From: JBFMAI01 sp040755725 | Lineage (GTDB): Bacteria > Planctomycetota > Phycisphaerae > UBA1845 > Fen-1342 | DNA length: 29,458 nucleotides | NCBI GenBank assembly: GCA_040755725.1 | Contig: JBFMAI010000029.1 | Span: forward strand, 1 to 29,458 | Direction of reading: 5' to 3' | Part shown: positions 6,180 to 15,560 of the stretch, piece by piece | Position numbering within the stretch: position 1 is the first letter of the stretch | Layout of the letters: each line of letters begins with the position of its first letter | The notes under the pieces: model-generated | The model's input: only the letters and a program-made list of their open reading frames with translations | What the model was told of the DNA's origin: nothing | The model's database searches: none | Program-made: the position numbers and the translations under genes

Positions 6180-7703
6180 CTAGAACGCCACCTGGAGCTG
6201 CACGCGCCAGATCAAGGCGTCGTCGTTTACGTTCGCCAGGCTGTAACCCGAGCTGCTGATCGGCACCTCGGAGATCTTGGTCAAGTCGGTCTGAAGCTTG
6301 ACCTTGTGACCTTCGATGAAGTAGTTCAGCCCGCCGCTGTAAATCCACGTCCCTTCGCTACCGCCCGCGAGGGCCGAAATGCCCTCGACCTTGGCGACGA
6401 CTTCCAGCTTGCGCTCGAAGCCCGGGATCGGCAGGAAGTACCCGCACTGGAGATAGGCGCCGTGCTGGGCATTCGTCGAATCATCACCCGTCACGAGGAA
6501 CAGCGGGGTGAACGGCGGACGCGTCCCGTTGCGGACGTCCAGCAGGCGAATCGCGTACTCAGCCTGGGCCGAGAAGCCGCTGAACTTGAAGCAGGTATCC
6601 AAACCGGCTTGGTGGATCTGGAGCCCTTCGGACGTCACGAGGCCGAAGCCGCCGTCACGGAACACGTTCTTCCGCGGGAACGGGATCCGGAGCGTTCCGT
6701 CGTGGCGATCCTCCTTGAACGCATAGTGGAAGCCCACATTCCAGGCCGGCTCGGTGTGCATCGCCAGGTCGCACGGCTCGTCCTTGGCTCCTTTGTACTC
6801 GGGGTAGCTGGTGGAGCCGTCGAGGATCGACCAGATCGTGCGGAACAGGATGGCCGGGTTGTTGTCATGCCCGTCGGCATACAGCGTCTCGTCCGTCGTG
6901 ATGGTCCGCGTCGGGCGCGCGAGCGAGTTGACCACGTCCAAGTAGTACTCGCCTTTGCCCTCGAGCAGTTTGCCCCAGAACCGCACGCCGATGCCGCGCA
7001 CCAGTCCGAAGACGGAGTTCATCATCGGGTACTCGACGAACTGCATCGTCGAGGTGGACGCCATGTCAACCCGGGTGCTGGCCAGCCGGAAGATGCCCGC
7101 CATGATCTGGAACTCGTCCATCACGCGGTAGTTCACCCAGCCGTACAGCATCGAGGTGTTGTACCCGTCCCCTTCACTGCTATCGAACGTCACGTGGTAC
7201 GTCAAATCCTTGCTGTAGGCGTGGCCGCCAAAGATGAACCGGGCCCGCGCGAAGTCAAAACCCGTGCGGTCGCTGCGGCGGAAGCCGGGCGACAGGTACC
7301 GGTTCTGGCTCCGGGTGCCGTAGTGCGTCCAACGGAACTGGAACAAGCCGTTGAACTTGATCTGGAACTTCTCATCGCTGCTGCGGATGAAGAAGCCCTT
7401 GTCGTACCCCGCCTGAAGCGCCGACGGCATGAGGCTCTCGCGGAATTCCCGCTCACTGAGGACCTCACGGATCTGCTGCTTCATCTGGTCCACTCGCGCG
7501 GCGTCCGTGTTTCCCTGGGCGGCAGCCGACACCTGCTGCTGCAAGGCCTCGATCTGCGCCTGCTGTGCCTCGAGCAGCGCCTCGAGTCGGCTTACTTGGC
7601 TGTCCGCCCCGGGTGGCGTCCCCTCGTCCGCCAGCACGGGACTCGCCAGCACACCGACTGCGACCGCGCCAAACAGGCACATCCGATACAGTCGTCCTGA
7701 CAT
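6180..7703 (-). CDS. OprO/OprP-like outer-membrane porin
   Basis: A 507-residue protein whose start at 7703 has AAGGAGA seven bases upstream. A signal peptide ends near LASPVLA (about residue 26). A short coiled coil (about 35-75: SRLEALLEAQQAQIEALQQQV) follows, as in many planctomycete porins, and may serve as a periplasmic trimer stalk. The rest is a beta-barrel of the phosphate-selective porin type: GFFIRSSDEKFQIKFNGLFQFRW at the barrel entry, RARFIFGGHAYSKDLTYHVTFD, FQIMAGIFRLASTR, and a closing strand ending in WRVQLQVAF with the C-terminal aromatic typical of outer-membrane proteins. The family name includes phosphate and polyphosphate channels, but specificity cannot be read from sequence here. 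It is the first gene of a likely two-gene unit with the small exported protein. Confidence 0.85.
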   Translation of the reverse strand: MSGRLYRMCLFGAVAVGVLASPVLADEGTPPGADSQVSRLEALLEAQQAQIEALQQQVSAAAQGNTDAARVDQMKQQIREVLSEREFRESLMPSALQAGYDKGFFIRSSDEKFQIKFNGLFQFRWTHYGTRSQNRYLSPGFRRSDRTGFDFARARFIFGGHAYSKDLTYHVTFDSSEGDGYNTSMLYGWVNYRVMDEFQIMAGIFRLASTRVDMASTSTMQFVEYPMMNSVFGLVRGIGVRFWGKLLEGKGEYYLDVVNSLARPTRTITTDETLYADGHDNNPAILFRTIWSILDGSTSYPEYKGAKDEPCDLAMHTEPAWNVGFHYAFKEDRHDGTLRIPFPRKNVFRDGGFGLVTSEGLQIHQAGLDTCFKFSGFSAQAEYAIRLLDVRNGTRPPFTPLFLVTGDDSTNAQHGAYLQCGYFLPIPGFERKLEVVAKVEGISALAGGSEGTWIYSGGLNYFIEGHKVKLQTDLTKISEVPISSSGYSLANVNDDALIWRVQLQVAF

Positions 7704-8353
7704 AGGCACATCTCCTTCTTGTTCCACTCTGCCCGCGACGGTCGGGCGTCAGCTAACGTTTCGATCCGCACCAATACTCTAATTCAGACCGCAGCCAAAC
7801 ATGCGCACACTGACACTTGCGTAGATAAAGCGATCCTGCAAGAAAGATGCCGAACCATGCACGCTTCTCATATAATCTGTAAGATGCTGTCTATGCATAA
7901 TTTAAGTCACGCTCGCCAGTCTCCGCGGTAGCGCGGGCGAGATGACGACGCGCCGTCACCGCGAAGTCGATGTGTTACATAAAGCGCAGAAGCGTAATGG
8001 CTTATGGCATTGCTGTCGGATGATTGCCGAGGCCCGAGCTGGCGACGAACCGTCACTAAGTCCGCGAGGCAATCCGGTTGACACGGGGGCACAATCAGCA
8101 GCCTGGGACGCCCCGCCACGGCACGCCCGAGGTCGCTACCGCCCATCGTGAACGCCCCGCCTCCTCCACACCAGGCACCCGGCGCGGGCCCGTCGGCCGC
8201 GTGCGACGCCGCGCCGTTCGCCGGGCCGCGTCACCACGGCATCGGCCGACTTCCCGGCTCCCGGCGCCGCGGTTGACACCGTTGAAGGGGGTCGATTAAC
8301 TAACGCCAGACCGCAGCCAGGCCGTGACGGCCACCTCGTTAAAGGACGCGAGT
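7704..8353. other. 650-bp gene-poor region between divergent genes
   Basis: No convincing gene on either strand; the short frames here have no ribosome site or recognisable protein character. The part near the porin (about 7770-7910) is clearly richer in A+T than its surroundings and should hold the porin promoter. A TATAAT at 7871-7876 (+) has no fitting -35 box. From about 7920 the sequence returns to high GC. The ten bases CGGTTGACAC occur twice, at about 8074 and 8271. Confidence 0.5.
8273..8301 (+). promoter_or_regulatory. Possible sigma-70-type promoter of the microprotein gene
   Basis: A perfect TTGACA at 8273-8278 lies 17 bases before TTAACT (8296-8301), a poor -10. It is placed about 50 bases ahead of the 8354 start. 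The weak -10 keeps this tentative. Confidence 0.25.
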
Positions 8354-8461
8354 ATGGAACTAGCGTTTCTAGGTTTCCAAACATGGCAGATCTTGCTGAT
8401 CGTCGGTCTGGCCATCCTGGTCATCGTCCTGCTGATCATCAAGAAGCGCCAAGAACAGTAG
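8354..8461 (+). CDS. 35-residue single-span membrane microprotein
   Basis: ATG at 8354 with AAAGGA seven bases upstream, the best-placed ribosome site in this stretch. The product has a short N terminus (MELAFLGFQTWQ), one long hydrophobic helix (ILLIVGLAILVIVLLII) and a basic tail (KKRQEQ). This gives an N-out, C-in single-span protein by the positive-inside rule. The N terminus (FLGFQTWQILLIVGLAIL) recalls TatA/TatB proteins, but the glycine hinge and amphipathic helix of TatA are missing, so it is not a full Tat component. It stands alone between two empty stretches. Function unknown. Confidence 0.55.
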   Translation: MELAFLGFQTWQILLIVGLAILVIVLLIIKKRQEQ

Positions 8462-8864
8462 CCCGGCAACGCCCGTCCCCGGGGTCCGACACGCGACGCG
8501 CAGCGACCGATGTTCGGTGCGGGCCGTCGATGCTTGTTCTGCCCGCTGGACCAAGGGTCTGTCCGGTACGGCGCGACGCGCGACGCTGACGGCGCGTTGG
8601 CCGTCCCGCTTCCACGCTCGCCGCGAGGCGCCCCTGGCCTCGTGCCCGACCTGCCCGGGGCCCACAGCGGGGTTCGTTATGCCGATGCGTCCGGCGCGGT
8701 CATGTGCGCGCCTCGGCCGGCGGCTTCGGGCCGGGTCGTGTTCTCTGGGCGCAGCGCAGGGGGCAGCGTGCCAGGCGCCTTAGGCCCAGGTTTGGCCACC
8801 ACCTTGCAACGCCGTGTTCGCTCCCGTCCGATTGGCGGTCATACCGGGGTCACGAGTCCGCGTC
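8462..8864. other. 403-bp stretch without a supported gene
   Basis: Very GC-rich. Several frames stay open on the + strand, one of them into the ATPase gene, but none has a ribosome site or protein-like composition. No clear promoter or terminator was seen. Confidence 0.45.
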
Positions 8865-9914
8865 ATGGTGCTGGAGATCGAGAGCCTGCGAACGCACTTC
8901 GAGACCCCGACGGGCCTGGTGCCGGCGGTGGACGGCGTGTCGTTCACGATTCCCGCGGGACGAACGCTGGCCCTGGTGGGCGAGTCCGGGTGTGGCAAGA
9001 GCATCACGGGGCTGTCGATCCTGCGCCTGGTGCCGCCGCCCGGCCGCATCGTCGGCGGGCGCGTCCGCCTCCGCGGCCGCGACCTGCTGACGTTGCCCGA
9101 ATCCGCCATGCGAACTATTCGCGGCGACCGAGTGGCGATGGTCTTCCAGGAGCCCATGACCAGCCTCAACCCCTTGCTACCGATCGCGACCCAGGTTGGC
9201 GAGGCCCTGACCGCGCATCGTCGCTCGTCACGCCGCAACGCACGGTGCCGAACCATCGCGCTATTGGAACGCATGCGTTTGCCGAACCCCGCGCGGGTCG
9301 CCGCAGCATACCCGCATGAGTTGTCCGGGGGGATGCGACAACGGGTCATGATCGCGATGGCGTTGGCGTGCGAGCCGCAGTTGCTCATCGCCGACGAGCC
9401 CACCACCGCGCTCGACGTCACCGTCCAGGCCGAGATTCTGGGCCTGCTGCGGGACCTCCAGCGCACGAGCGGCCTGACCATGCTGTTCATTACGCACGAC
9501 TTCGGCGTCGTGGCGCGGGTGGCGGACCACGTCGCGGTCATGTACGGCGGTCGGATCGTTGAGCAGGCCCCCGCCCGCGAGTTGCTGGCCGGCCCACGTC
9601 ACCCCTACACGCGCGGGCTGCTGAGCACGCGCCCGCGCGTGACCCCCAGCACCCCCGAGCGCCGTCTGCCGACGATCCCGGGGGAGGTGCCGGACCCCCG
9701 GCACCGGCCGGGCGGCTGCGCGTTTCACCCGCGCTGCGATCCGGGTCGGGACGATCCGATCTGCCGACAGGACGTGCCGCCACGGCGCGCGCTGGGGCCG
9801 GAACACTGGTGCACGTGCTGGAAGGCCCACGGTCGGGCCGAATCGCCCGCGCAGGGTGAGCTGCCAGCCAGGCCGCGTGACCCGCGTTGTGGCCCCCCCG
9901 CCAGCGACCTATAA
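8865..9914 (+). CDS. OppD/DppD-type ABC transporter ATPase
   Basis: A 349-residue ATPase of a peptide/nickel-type importer. The start at 8865 (MVLEIESLRTHF) fits the family N terminus; the frame is open to 8814, but the extra residues look unlike the family. Walker A is GESGCGKS (39-46), the Q-loop Q95, the signature LSGGMRQR (153-160), Walker B LLIADE (173-178) and the switch histidine H211 (FITHDFG). The C-terminal oligopeptide extension is present (HPYTRGLL, about 246-253). Its cysteine cluster (C285, C291, C300, C316/C318) matches the CxFxPRC pattern found in this subfamily, where it can hold an Fe-S cluster. No permease, binding protein or second ATPase is next to it, so the partners must be encoded elsewhere. 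The stop overlaps the next ATG by one base (TAATG). Confidence 0.85.
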   Translation: MVLEIESLRTHFETPTGLVPAVDGVSFTIPAGRTLALVGESGCGKSITGLSILRLVPPPGRIVGGRVRLRGRDLLTLPESAMRTIRGDRVAMVFQEPMTSLNPLLPIATQVGEALTAHRRSSRRNARCRTIALLERMRLPNPARVAAAYPHELSGGMRQRVMIAMALACEPQLLIADEPTTALDVTVQAEILGLLRDLQRTSGLTMLFITHDFGVVARVADHVAVMYGGRIVEQAPARELLAGPRHPYTRGLLSTRPRVTPSTPERRLPTIPGEVPDPRHRPGGCAFHPRCDPGRDDPICRQDVPPRRALGPEHWCTCWKAHGRAESPAQGELPARPRDPRCGPPASDL

Positions 9915-9915
9915 T
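9887..9915 (+). promoter_or_regulatory. Possible promoter with perfect TATAAT at the ATPase/TPR gene junction
   Basis: TTGTGG (9887-9892) and TATAAT (9910-9915) are separated by 17 bases. The predicted transcript start, about 9922, falls on the in-frame ATG at 9923. If this promoter is used, the TPR gene would be read from a leaderless message. Confidence 0.35.
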
Positions 9916-10936
9916 GCCCGCCATGATCGGGTTGGCCGACGCACGTGTGTGGATGACGGTGGGACTTGTTCTGGTGACGACGGCGCTGGAGCTTCAGGAA
10001 CAGCGCTACCGCCAGCGGCAGGTGCTTGATCCTCAGTCGGACCAGTGGGTCGATGAGGCCCCGCCGGTGATCGAGGGCCCGGGCGACGAGCTTGGCCAGG
10101 CCCGCGCCGACCTCGCGGAGGGGCAGCCGGCCAAAGCCCGGCGATTGTTGACTCGCTGGCTGAAAAGCGGCGGCGATGAAGAGCGGTATTACGAAGCGGT
10201 CTTCCTGCTGGGCGACGCGTATTTCGAGTTGCGCGATTTCTGGAAGGCCGCCACACAGTACACGACCGTGGCCGAGAACACGTCCGGCGAGCTGTTTCAG
10301 TCGGCCAACCAGCGTTGCGTCGACGTGGCCCGCGCGTTTCTGTCCGGGCAGAAGCGCATTGTCTGGCGCATTCTGCGCCTGCCGGCCTACGACGAGGGCG
10401 TCGAACTCCTGGACCGCGTGTGGGAGCGGGTGCCCGGCTCCCGCCTGGGCGAGCTGGCCCTCAAGCTGAAGGCGGACTTCTATTTCAATCGCGGCGACGT
10501 GGACCTGGCCCAGGACGAATATGCCAACCTGGCGCAGCAATACCCCTCCGGGCGCTACGTCCAGTTCGCCATGCTGCGGACCGCCGTGGCCGCCGAGGCC
10601 GCGTTCCCGGGCATCCGCTTCGACGACCGTCCGTTGATCGAGGCCGAGGAGCGCTATCGTCAGTTGCAGGCGACCTTCCCCGGATATGCCGAACGCGAGG
10701 GCGTCGACCAACGCCTGGAGGGCATCCGCCAGCAACGCGCCGAGAAGGACTGCGACATCGCCCGTTGGTACGAACGGACGCGCCAGCCAGCCGCCGCCGA
10801 GTTCTACTACCGGCGTATCCTGCAGGACTGGCCCGGGACGCTGGCCGCCGCCGAGGCCCAGTCGCGGCTGCGGGCGCTGGGAGTCCAGGTGGAAGAGCGC
10901 GACACCGGGACGGAGCAACGTCAGAATGCAGAATGA
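9914..10936 (+). CDS. TPR outer-membrane-assembly-like protein (BamD-like)
   Basis: About 340 residues. The start is uncertain: the ATG at 9914 overlaps the ATPase stop, the ATG at 9923 would suit a leaderless message, and 9950 is also possible; none has a Shine-Dalgarno sequence. A hydrophobic N terminus (VWMTVGLVLVTTALE) acts as signal peptide or anchor. The body is helical with TPR units: LGQARADLAEGQPAKARRLL, YEAVFLLGDAYFELRDFWKAATQY, ALKLKADFYFNRGDVDLAQDEY, and a last unit EFYYRRILQDWPGTLAAAEA. The pattern 'Y..L...YP.S..A' (NLAQQYPSGRYVQFA) is the one seen in BamD/YfiO proteins, which help fold outer-membrane barrels. The next gene is LptE-like, which supports an envelope role. There is no lipobox cysteine, so it is not a typical BamD lipoprotein; a general TPR scaffold is the alternative. 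Confidence 0.7.
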   Translation: MPAMIGLADARVWMTVGLVLVTTALELQEQRYRQRQVLDPQSDQWVDEAPPVIEGPGDELGQARADLAEGQPAKARRLLTRWLKSGGDEERYYEAVFLLGDAYFELRDFWKAATQYTTVAENTSGELFQSANQRCVDVARAFLSGQKRIVWRILRLPAYDEGVELLDRVWERVPGSRLGELALKLKADFYFNRGDVDLAQDEYANLAQQYPSGRYVQFAMLRTAVAAEAAFPGIRFDDRPLIEAEERYRQLQATFPGYAEREGVDQRLEGIRQQRAEKDCDIARWYERTRQPAAAEFYYRRILQDWPGTLAAAEAQSRLRALGVQVEERDTGTEQRQNAE

Positions 10937-11043
10937 GAAATGCACAATGAAGAAAGGGGGTACGCGGGGTGACCGGCGTGACCGGGCTTCGTCGCGCACG
11001 GCCGGCTTTTTTCATCGCGAATTCTTCCTTTTTCATTCCGCAG
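10924..11043 (+). repeat. AATG-rich element with imperfect inverted ends
   Basis: The left end (GAATGCAGAATGAGAAATGC, continuing to AATGAAGAAAG) contains four spaced AATG units. The right end (about 11011-11043, CTTTTTTCATCGC...TTCATTCCGC) reads on the other strand as a diverged version of it. Between them is a GC-rich centre. AATG-rich intergenic repeats of this look occur in many planctomycete genomes. It supplies the stop of the TPR gene and the first 30 or so codons of the next gene. Confidence 0.45.
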
Positions 11044-11519
11044 CAGCGCTTATGCTCGCCCTGCTCGCCGTCCCTGGCTGTGGCTATCGCGCCGGCGGCC
11101 CCTTCCGCTCCGAGATTCGCACGGTCTACGTTGAGATGTTCGGCTCGAAGGAGTTCCGTCGAGACCTGGAGTTCCTGCTCACCGAGGCGGTGAAGAAGCG
11201 CATCGCCACCGACACGCCCTATCGACTGGCCAACCGCCAGGATGCCGATACGATACTGATGGCGGAAGTGCTCGAAGAGCGGCAGGCGGCCTTGGCCCCG
11301 GATTTTCGGTCACGGCAGCCGCGCGAGCAGCAGGCGACGTTGGCGGTGCGCGTCCAGTGGAAGGACGTGCGAACCGGACGCGTTCTGGTGGACCAGCCGG
11401 TGATGCTCCAGGCGGCCGACTACCTGCCGCCGGCGGGCGAGAGCGAACGCTTGGCCCAGGAGCGGGCCGCGGACCGGATGGCAGCCCGCATCGTTGCCGC
11501 GCTGTACGAAGACTGGTGA
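10947..11519 (+). CDS. lptE: LptE-like LPS-assembly lipoprotein
   Basis: About 190 residues from the ATG at 10947; 10926 is an upstream alternative and 11052 would leave too short a signal peptide. The N terminus is long and basic (KKGGTRGDRRDR), then hydrophobic, ending in a lipobox-like AVPGC with C45 as the lipidated residue, followed by GYR, as in LptE (GCGY). The mature part has the LptE order: a first strand with IRTVYVEMF, a helix FRRDLEFLLTEAVKKRIA, then PYRLANRQDADTILMAEV, and later strands LAVRVQWKDVRTGRVLVDQP with a final helix. LptE plugs the LptD barrel that places LPS in the outer leaflet. No lptD is nearby. The first third of the leader comes from the AATG-rich repeat, so the true start is unsure. 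Confidence 0.75.
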   Translation: MKKGGTRGDRRDRASSRTAGFFHREFFLFHSAAALMLALLAVPGCGYRAGGPFRSEIRTVYVEMFGSKEFRRDLEFLLTEAVKKRIATDTPYRLANRQDADTILMAEVLEERQAALAPDFRSRQPREQQATLAVRVQWKDVRTGRVLVDQPVMLQAADYLPPAGESERLAQERAADRMAARIVAALYEDW

Positions 11520-11575
11520 GCCGCGGTCCGTGACGCGCGTCGTCCACCGTCGGCCCGCCGGCCGGACAGGTTCCC

Positions 11576-13633
<2,058 letters not shown>

Positions 13634-13682
13634 TCGCGCCCAACGAAGTGCTCTCTGGATGCCCGACAACCGGCGTACCGTC

Positions 13683-13704
13683 GGCCGCTGTCCTTGGGGC
13701 GGCC
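13683..13704. terminator. Weak hairpin between convergent ftsH and Rrf2 genes
   Basis: GGCCGC (13683-13688) pairs with GCGGCC (13699-13704) across a 10-base loop. An alternative 9-bp stem uses GCGGCCCCG (13699-13707) with 13733-13741. No T-run follows. Position between two converging genes is the main argument. Confidence 0.25.
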
Positions 13705-13708
13705 CCGC

Positions 13709-14176
13709 TCAAGGGCCCGGCGGAGACGCGGTCGGGGCCGCCTTGCCCGCGGGGTGGTAGGCACACAGCGGCGACGAGCCGTTCGAGCTCTCGATCAGGT
13801 GGCTGATCGTGCAGGCCCCGAACGTCTTTTCGATCATGGCGATCGTGTCGTCGATCCGCTGGTGCAGCGGGCACAACTCGCCGCTGTGCGCTTCGAAGTT
13901 CATCGGACAGGTGCGAATCCGCCGCAGCGGATCCACCGCCTGCACCACCTCCCACATGCTCAGGCTCGTGGGGGGGCGGGCCAGCGTGAACCCGCCGCCC
14001 AAGCCGCGCTGCGAGTGCAACAGCCCGGCCCGGCTGAGCCCTTGCAGGACCTTGGCCAGGTACCCGGGTGGCACCCGGGTCGCCTCGGCGATCTGTTGGG
14101 CCGTCAACGGTTTCTCAGGGTTGGCCGCCAACCAGACGACGGCCCGCAGCGCGTATTCGGTCGTTTGACTGATCAC
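13709..14176 (-). CDS. Rrf2-family transcriptional regulator
   Basis: A 155-residue protein from a GTG at 14176 with GGAGG six bases upstream. The frame is open further but has no better start. The winged-helix N terminus is typical: ISQTTEYALRAVVWLA, then QQIAEATRVPPGYLAKVLQGLSRAGLL and the wing SQRGLGGGFTLAR. The C-terminal half has three cysteines (CPMNFEAHSGELCPLHQ, then a third in FGACTI). Their spacing, 11 and 19 residues, differs from the close clusters of IscR, NsrR and RirA, so Fe-S sensing is possible but not assured. The gene faces ftsH and is separated from murG by about 106 bases. Its targets are unknown; this class often regulates iron, cysteine or redox genes. Confidence 0.88.
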   Translation of the reverse strand: MISQTTEYALRAVVWLAANPEKPLTAQQIAEATRVPPGYLAKVLQGLSRAGLLHSQRGLGGGFTLARPPTSLSMWEVVQAVDPLRRIRTCPMNFEAHSGELCPLHQRIDDTIAMIEKTFGACTISHLIESSNGSSPLCAYHPAGKAAPTASPPGP

Positions 14177-14282
14177 ACCACACCTCCCAGCGGATATCCA
14201 TGCCCGCTTACCCACGATAGCGCGCAACCGGCGCCGGTCAAGTTCCGCCGGAAATTTCGCCGCTACCCCCGGCGGTCGGGGC

Positions 14283-15380
14283 TCACGCCAGCAGCCAGTC
14301 CGCCACCGCTGCCGCCGCCGCAGGCCGGGCCAATCCCCGCGCGGCCTGCGCCATGGCTTCCCGCGCCGACGCCGCAGCCAGCGATTCCAGCGCCGCGCGC
14401 AACGGTGGGCCGTTCAGCTCGGGCGACAGCCGGTCCTCCAGGAGCACGGCAGCCCCGCACTCGGCGAGTACGCGGGCGTTGGCATGCTGATGCCGGTCAC
14501 GATGGTAGGGGTAGGGCAGCAGAATCGACGGTTTGCCCAAGGCCGTGAGTTCCGCCAGCGTCGAGGCCCCCGCCCGCGACACGACTAGGTCCGCCGCCGC
14601 CAGCGCCAGCGCCATGTCCGGCGTGAACGCGAGCACACGGGCCGACACGCCCGCCGCCGCGTAGGCCGTTCGCACAGACTCCTCCTCGACGGGCCCTGAT
14701 AGGTGGAGGAGTTGCCACTCGGGATGGGCGGCGTGGAACTCGGGCCACACGCGGACGAGGGCCTGATTGACCGTGCTCGCGCCCTGCGATGCCCCGGTGA
14801 CCAACAGCACCGGGCGGCCCGGGGCCAACCCGAACTGCCGCCGACCGGCCTCCCCGTCCGCCTGGGCAAAGTCCGCCCGAATCGGGCAGCCGAGCGCTTC
14901 GCACGCGGTCCCGGGCGGAAAATGCCCGCGCGACACGTCCCACTGAAGCACAACCAGATCGGCGTAGCGCGCCAGATGGCGATTCGCCCGTCCGGGAATC
15001 GCATCCGGATTCAGGATCGCCGTCCGAAGTCCCAGTCGCCGCGCCGCAACCACCGCAGGCCCGGCGGCGTACCCGCCCAACCCCAGCACAGCGGTGGGCT
15101 GGTGTTGTCGCAGATAAACGGTGGCCGCCGCGACGCTCCGACGCCAAGCCCACAAGAACGCCGGCCAGCGCAGCGGGTGCAGCGTGAATGGCCGGACCGG
15201 CTGCTCGATCTGCTCGTGGCCGGTCGCGTGAAGCAGTTGTCGGTCCAGGGTGCGGCCCGTGGTGAAGAACGTGATGCGGGCGCCGGGGTGGCGCCGCGTC
15301 AGGGCCTCGGCGACGGCCAGACCGGGGAATAGGTGCCCACCCGTGCCTCCGCCGGCCATGACAACGTGAGTTGCGGACAT
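14283..15380 (-). CDS. murG: MurG-type UDP-GlcNAc:lipid I transferase
   Basis: A 365-residue glycosyltransferase starting at the ATG at 15380 (MSATHVVMAGGGTGGHLFP). The frame extends to 15503, but the added residues are unlike the family. MurG signatures are present: GGGTGGHLFPGLAVAEAL, GLGGYAAGP, a nucleotide-binding SQGASTVN loop, FTPDMALALAAADLVVSRAGASTLAEL and the donor-binding P-(7)-DRHQHANA. It adds GlcNAc to lipid I at the inner face of the membrane to make lipid II, and so indicates peptidoglycan synthesis in this organism. It stands outside any mur/fts cluster. In place of the usual HEQN segment it has NPDAIPGRANR, a small departure that could reflect a diverged acceptor site. No strong ribosome site is seen. 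Confidence 0.88.
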   Translation of the reverse strand: MSATHVVMAGGGTGGHLFPGLAVAEALTRRHPGARITFFTTGRTLDRQLLHATGHEQIEQPVRPFTLHPLRWPAFLWAWRRSVAAATVYLRQHQPTAVLGLGGYAAGPAVVAARRLGLRTAILNPDAIPGRANRHLARYADLVVLQWDVSRGHFPPGTACEALGCPIRADFAQADGEAGRRQFGLAPGRPVLLVTGASQGASTVNQALVRVWPEFHAAHPEWQLLHLSGPVEEESVRTAYAAAGVSARVLAFTPDMALALAAADLVVSRAGASTLAELTALGKPSILLPYPYHRDRHQHANARVLAECGAAVLLEDRLSPELNGPPLRAALESLAAASAREAMAQAARGLARPAAAAAVADWLLA

Positions 15381-15436
15381 ACCGGCATCGTCGGAGCGCT
15401 GCTTCCGGTTTGCAAGGGCCGCCGCGCACCGGTCCC

Positions 15437-15458
15437 ACCCCTCACGCGCGTGAGGGGT
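15437..15458. repeat. 22-bp perfect palindrome upstream of murG
   Basis: Two 11-base halves (ACCCCTCACGC and GCGTGAGGGGT) form a gapless palindrome. It lies 57 bases before the murG start and about 100 bases after the end of the symporter gene. With no loop it suits a dimeric repressor operator better than a terminator, but a planctomycete repeat is also possible. Confidence 0.45.
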
Positions 15459-15560
15459 TCGGATCGCCGCGCCCGCGGGTTCGGGCTCGCGCGCGGGGGG
15501 CATTGTCGATCCGACCCCCCGACGCCAGTCGGGGGCCGCTCGCCATCGGCGCCCCCGGCG

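Noticed and set aside
6306..7700. Long + strand frame of 464 codons opposite the porin gene
   Set aside because: It is the antisense shadow of a well-supported porin, with low-complexity Arg/Val/Glu composition and no ribosome site.
7801..7830. Possible sigma-54 promoter (TGACACTTGC)
   Set aside because: The spacing between the GG and GC elements is wrong, and the conserved GG is missing.
8354..8461. Microprotein as a TatA/TatE subunit
   Set aside because: Only the hydrophobic start is similar; the hinge and the amphipathic helix needed for TatA are absent.
8510..9319. 269-codon + strand frame running into the ATPase gene
   Set aside because: Overlaps the ATPase Walker A region out of frame, with no family resemblance and no start signal.
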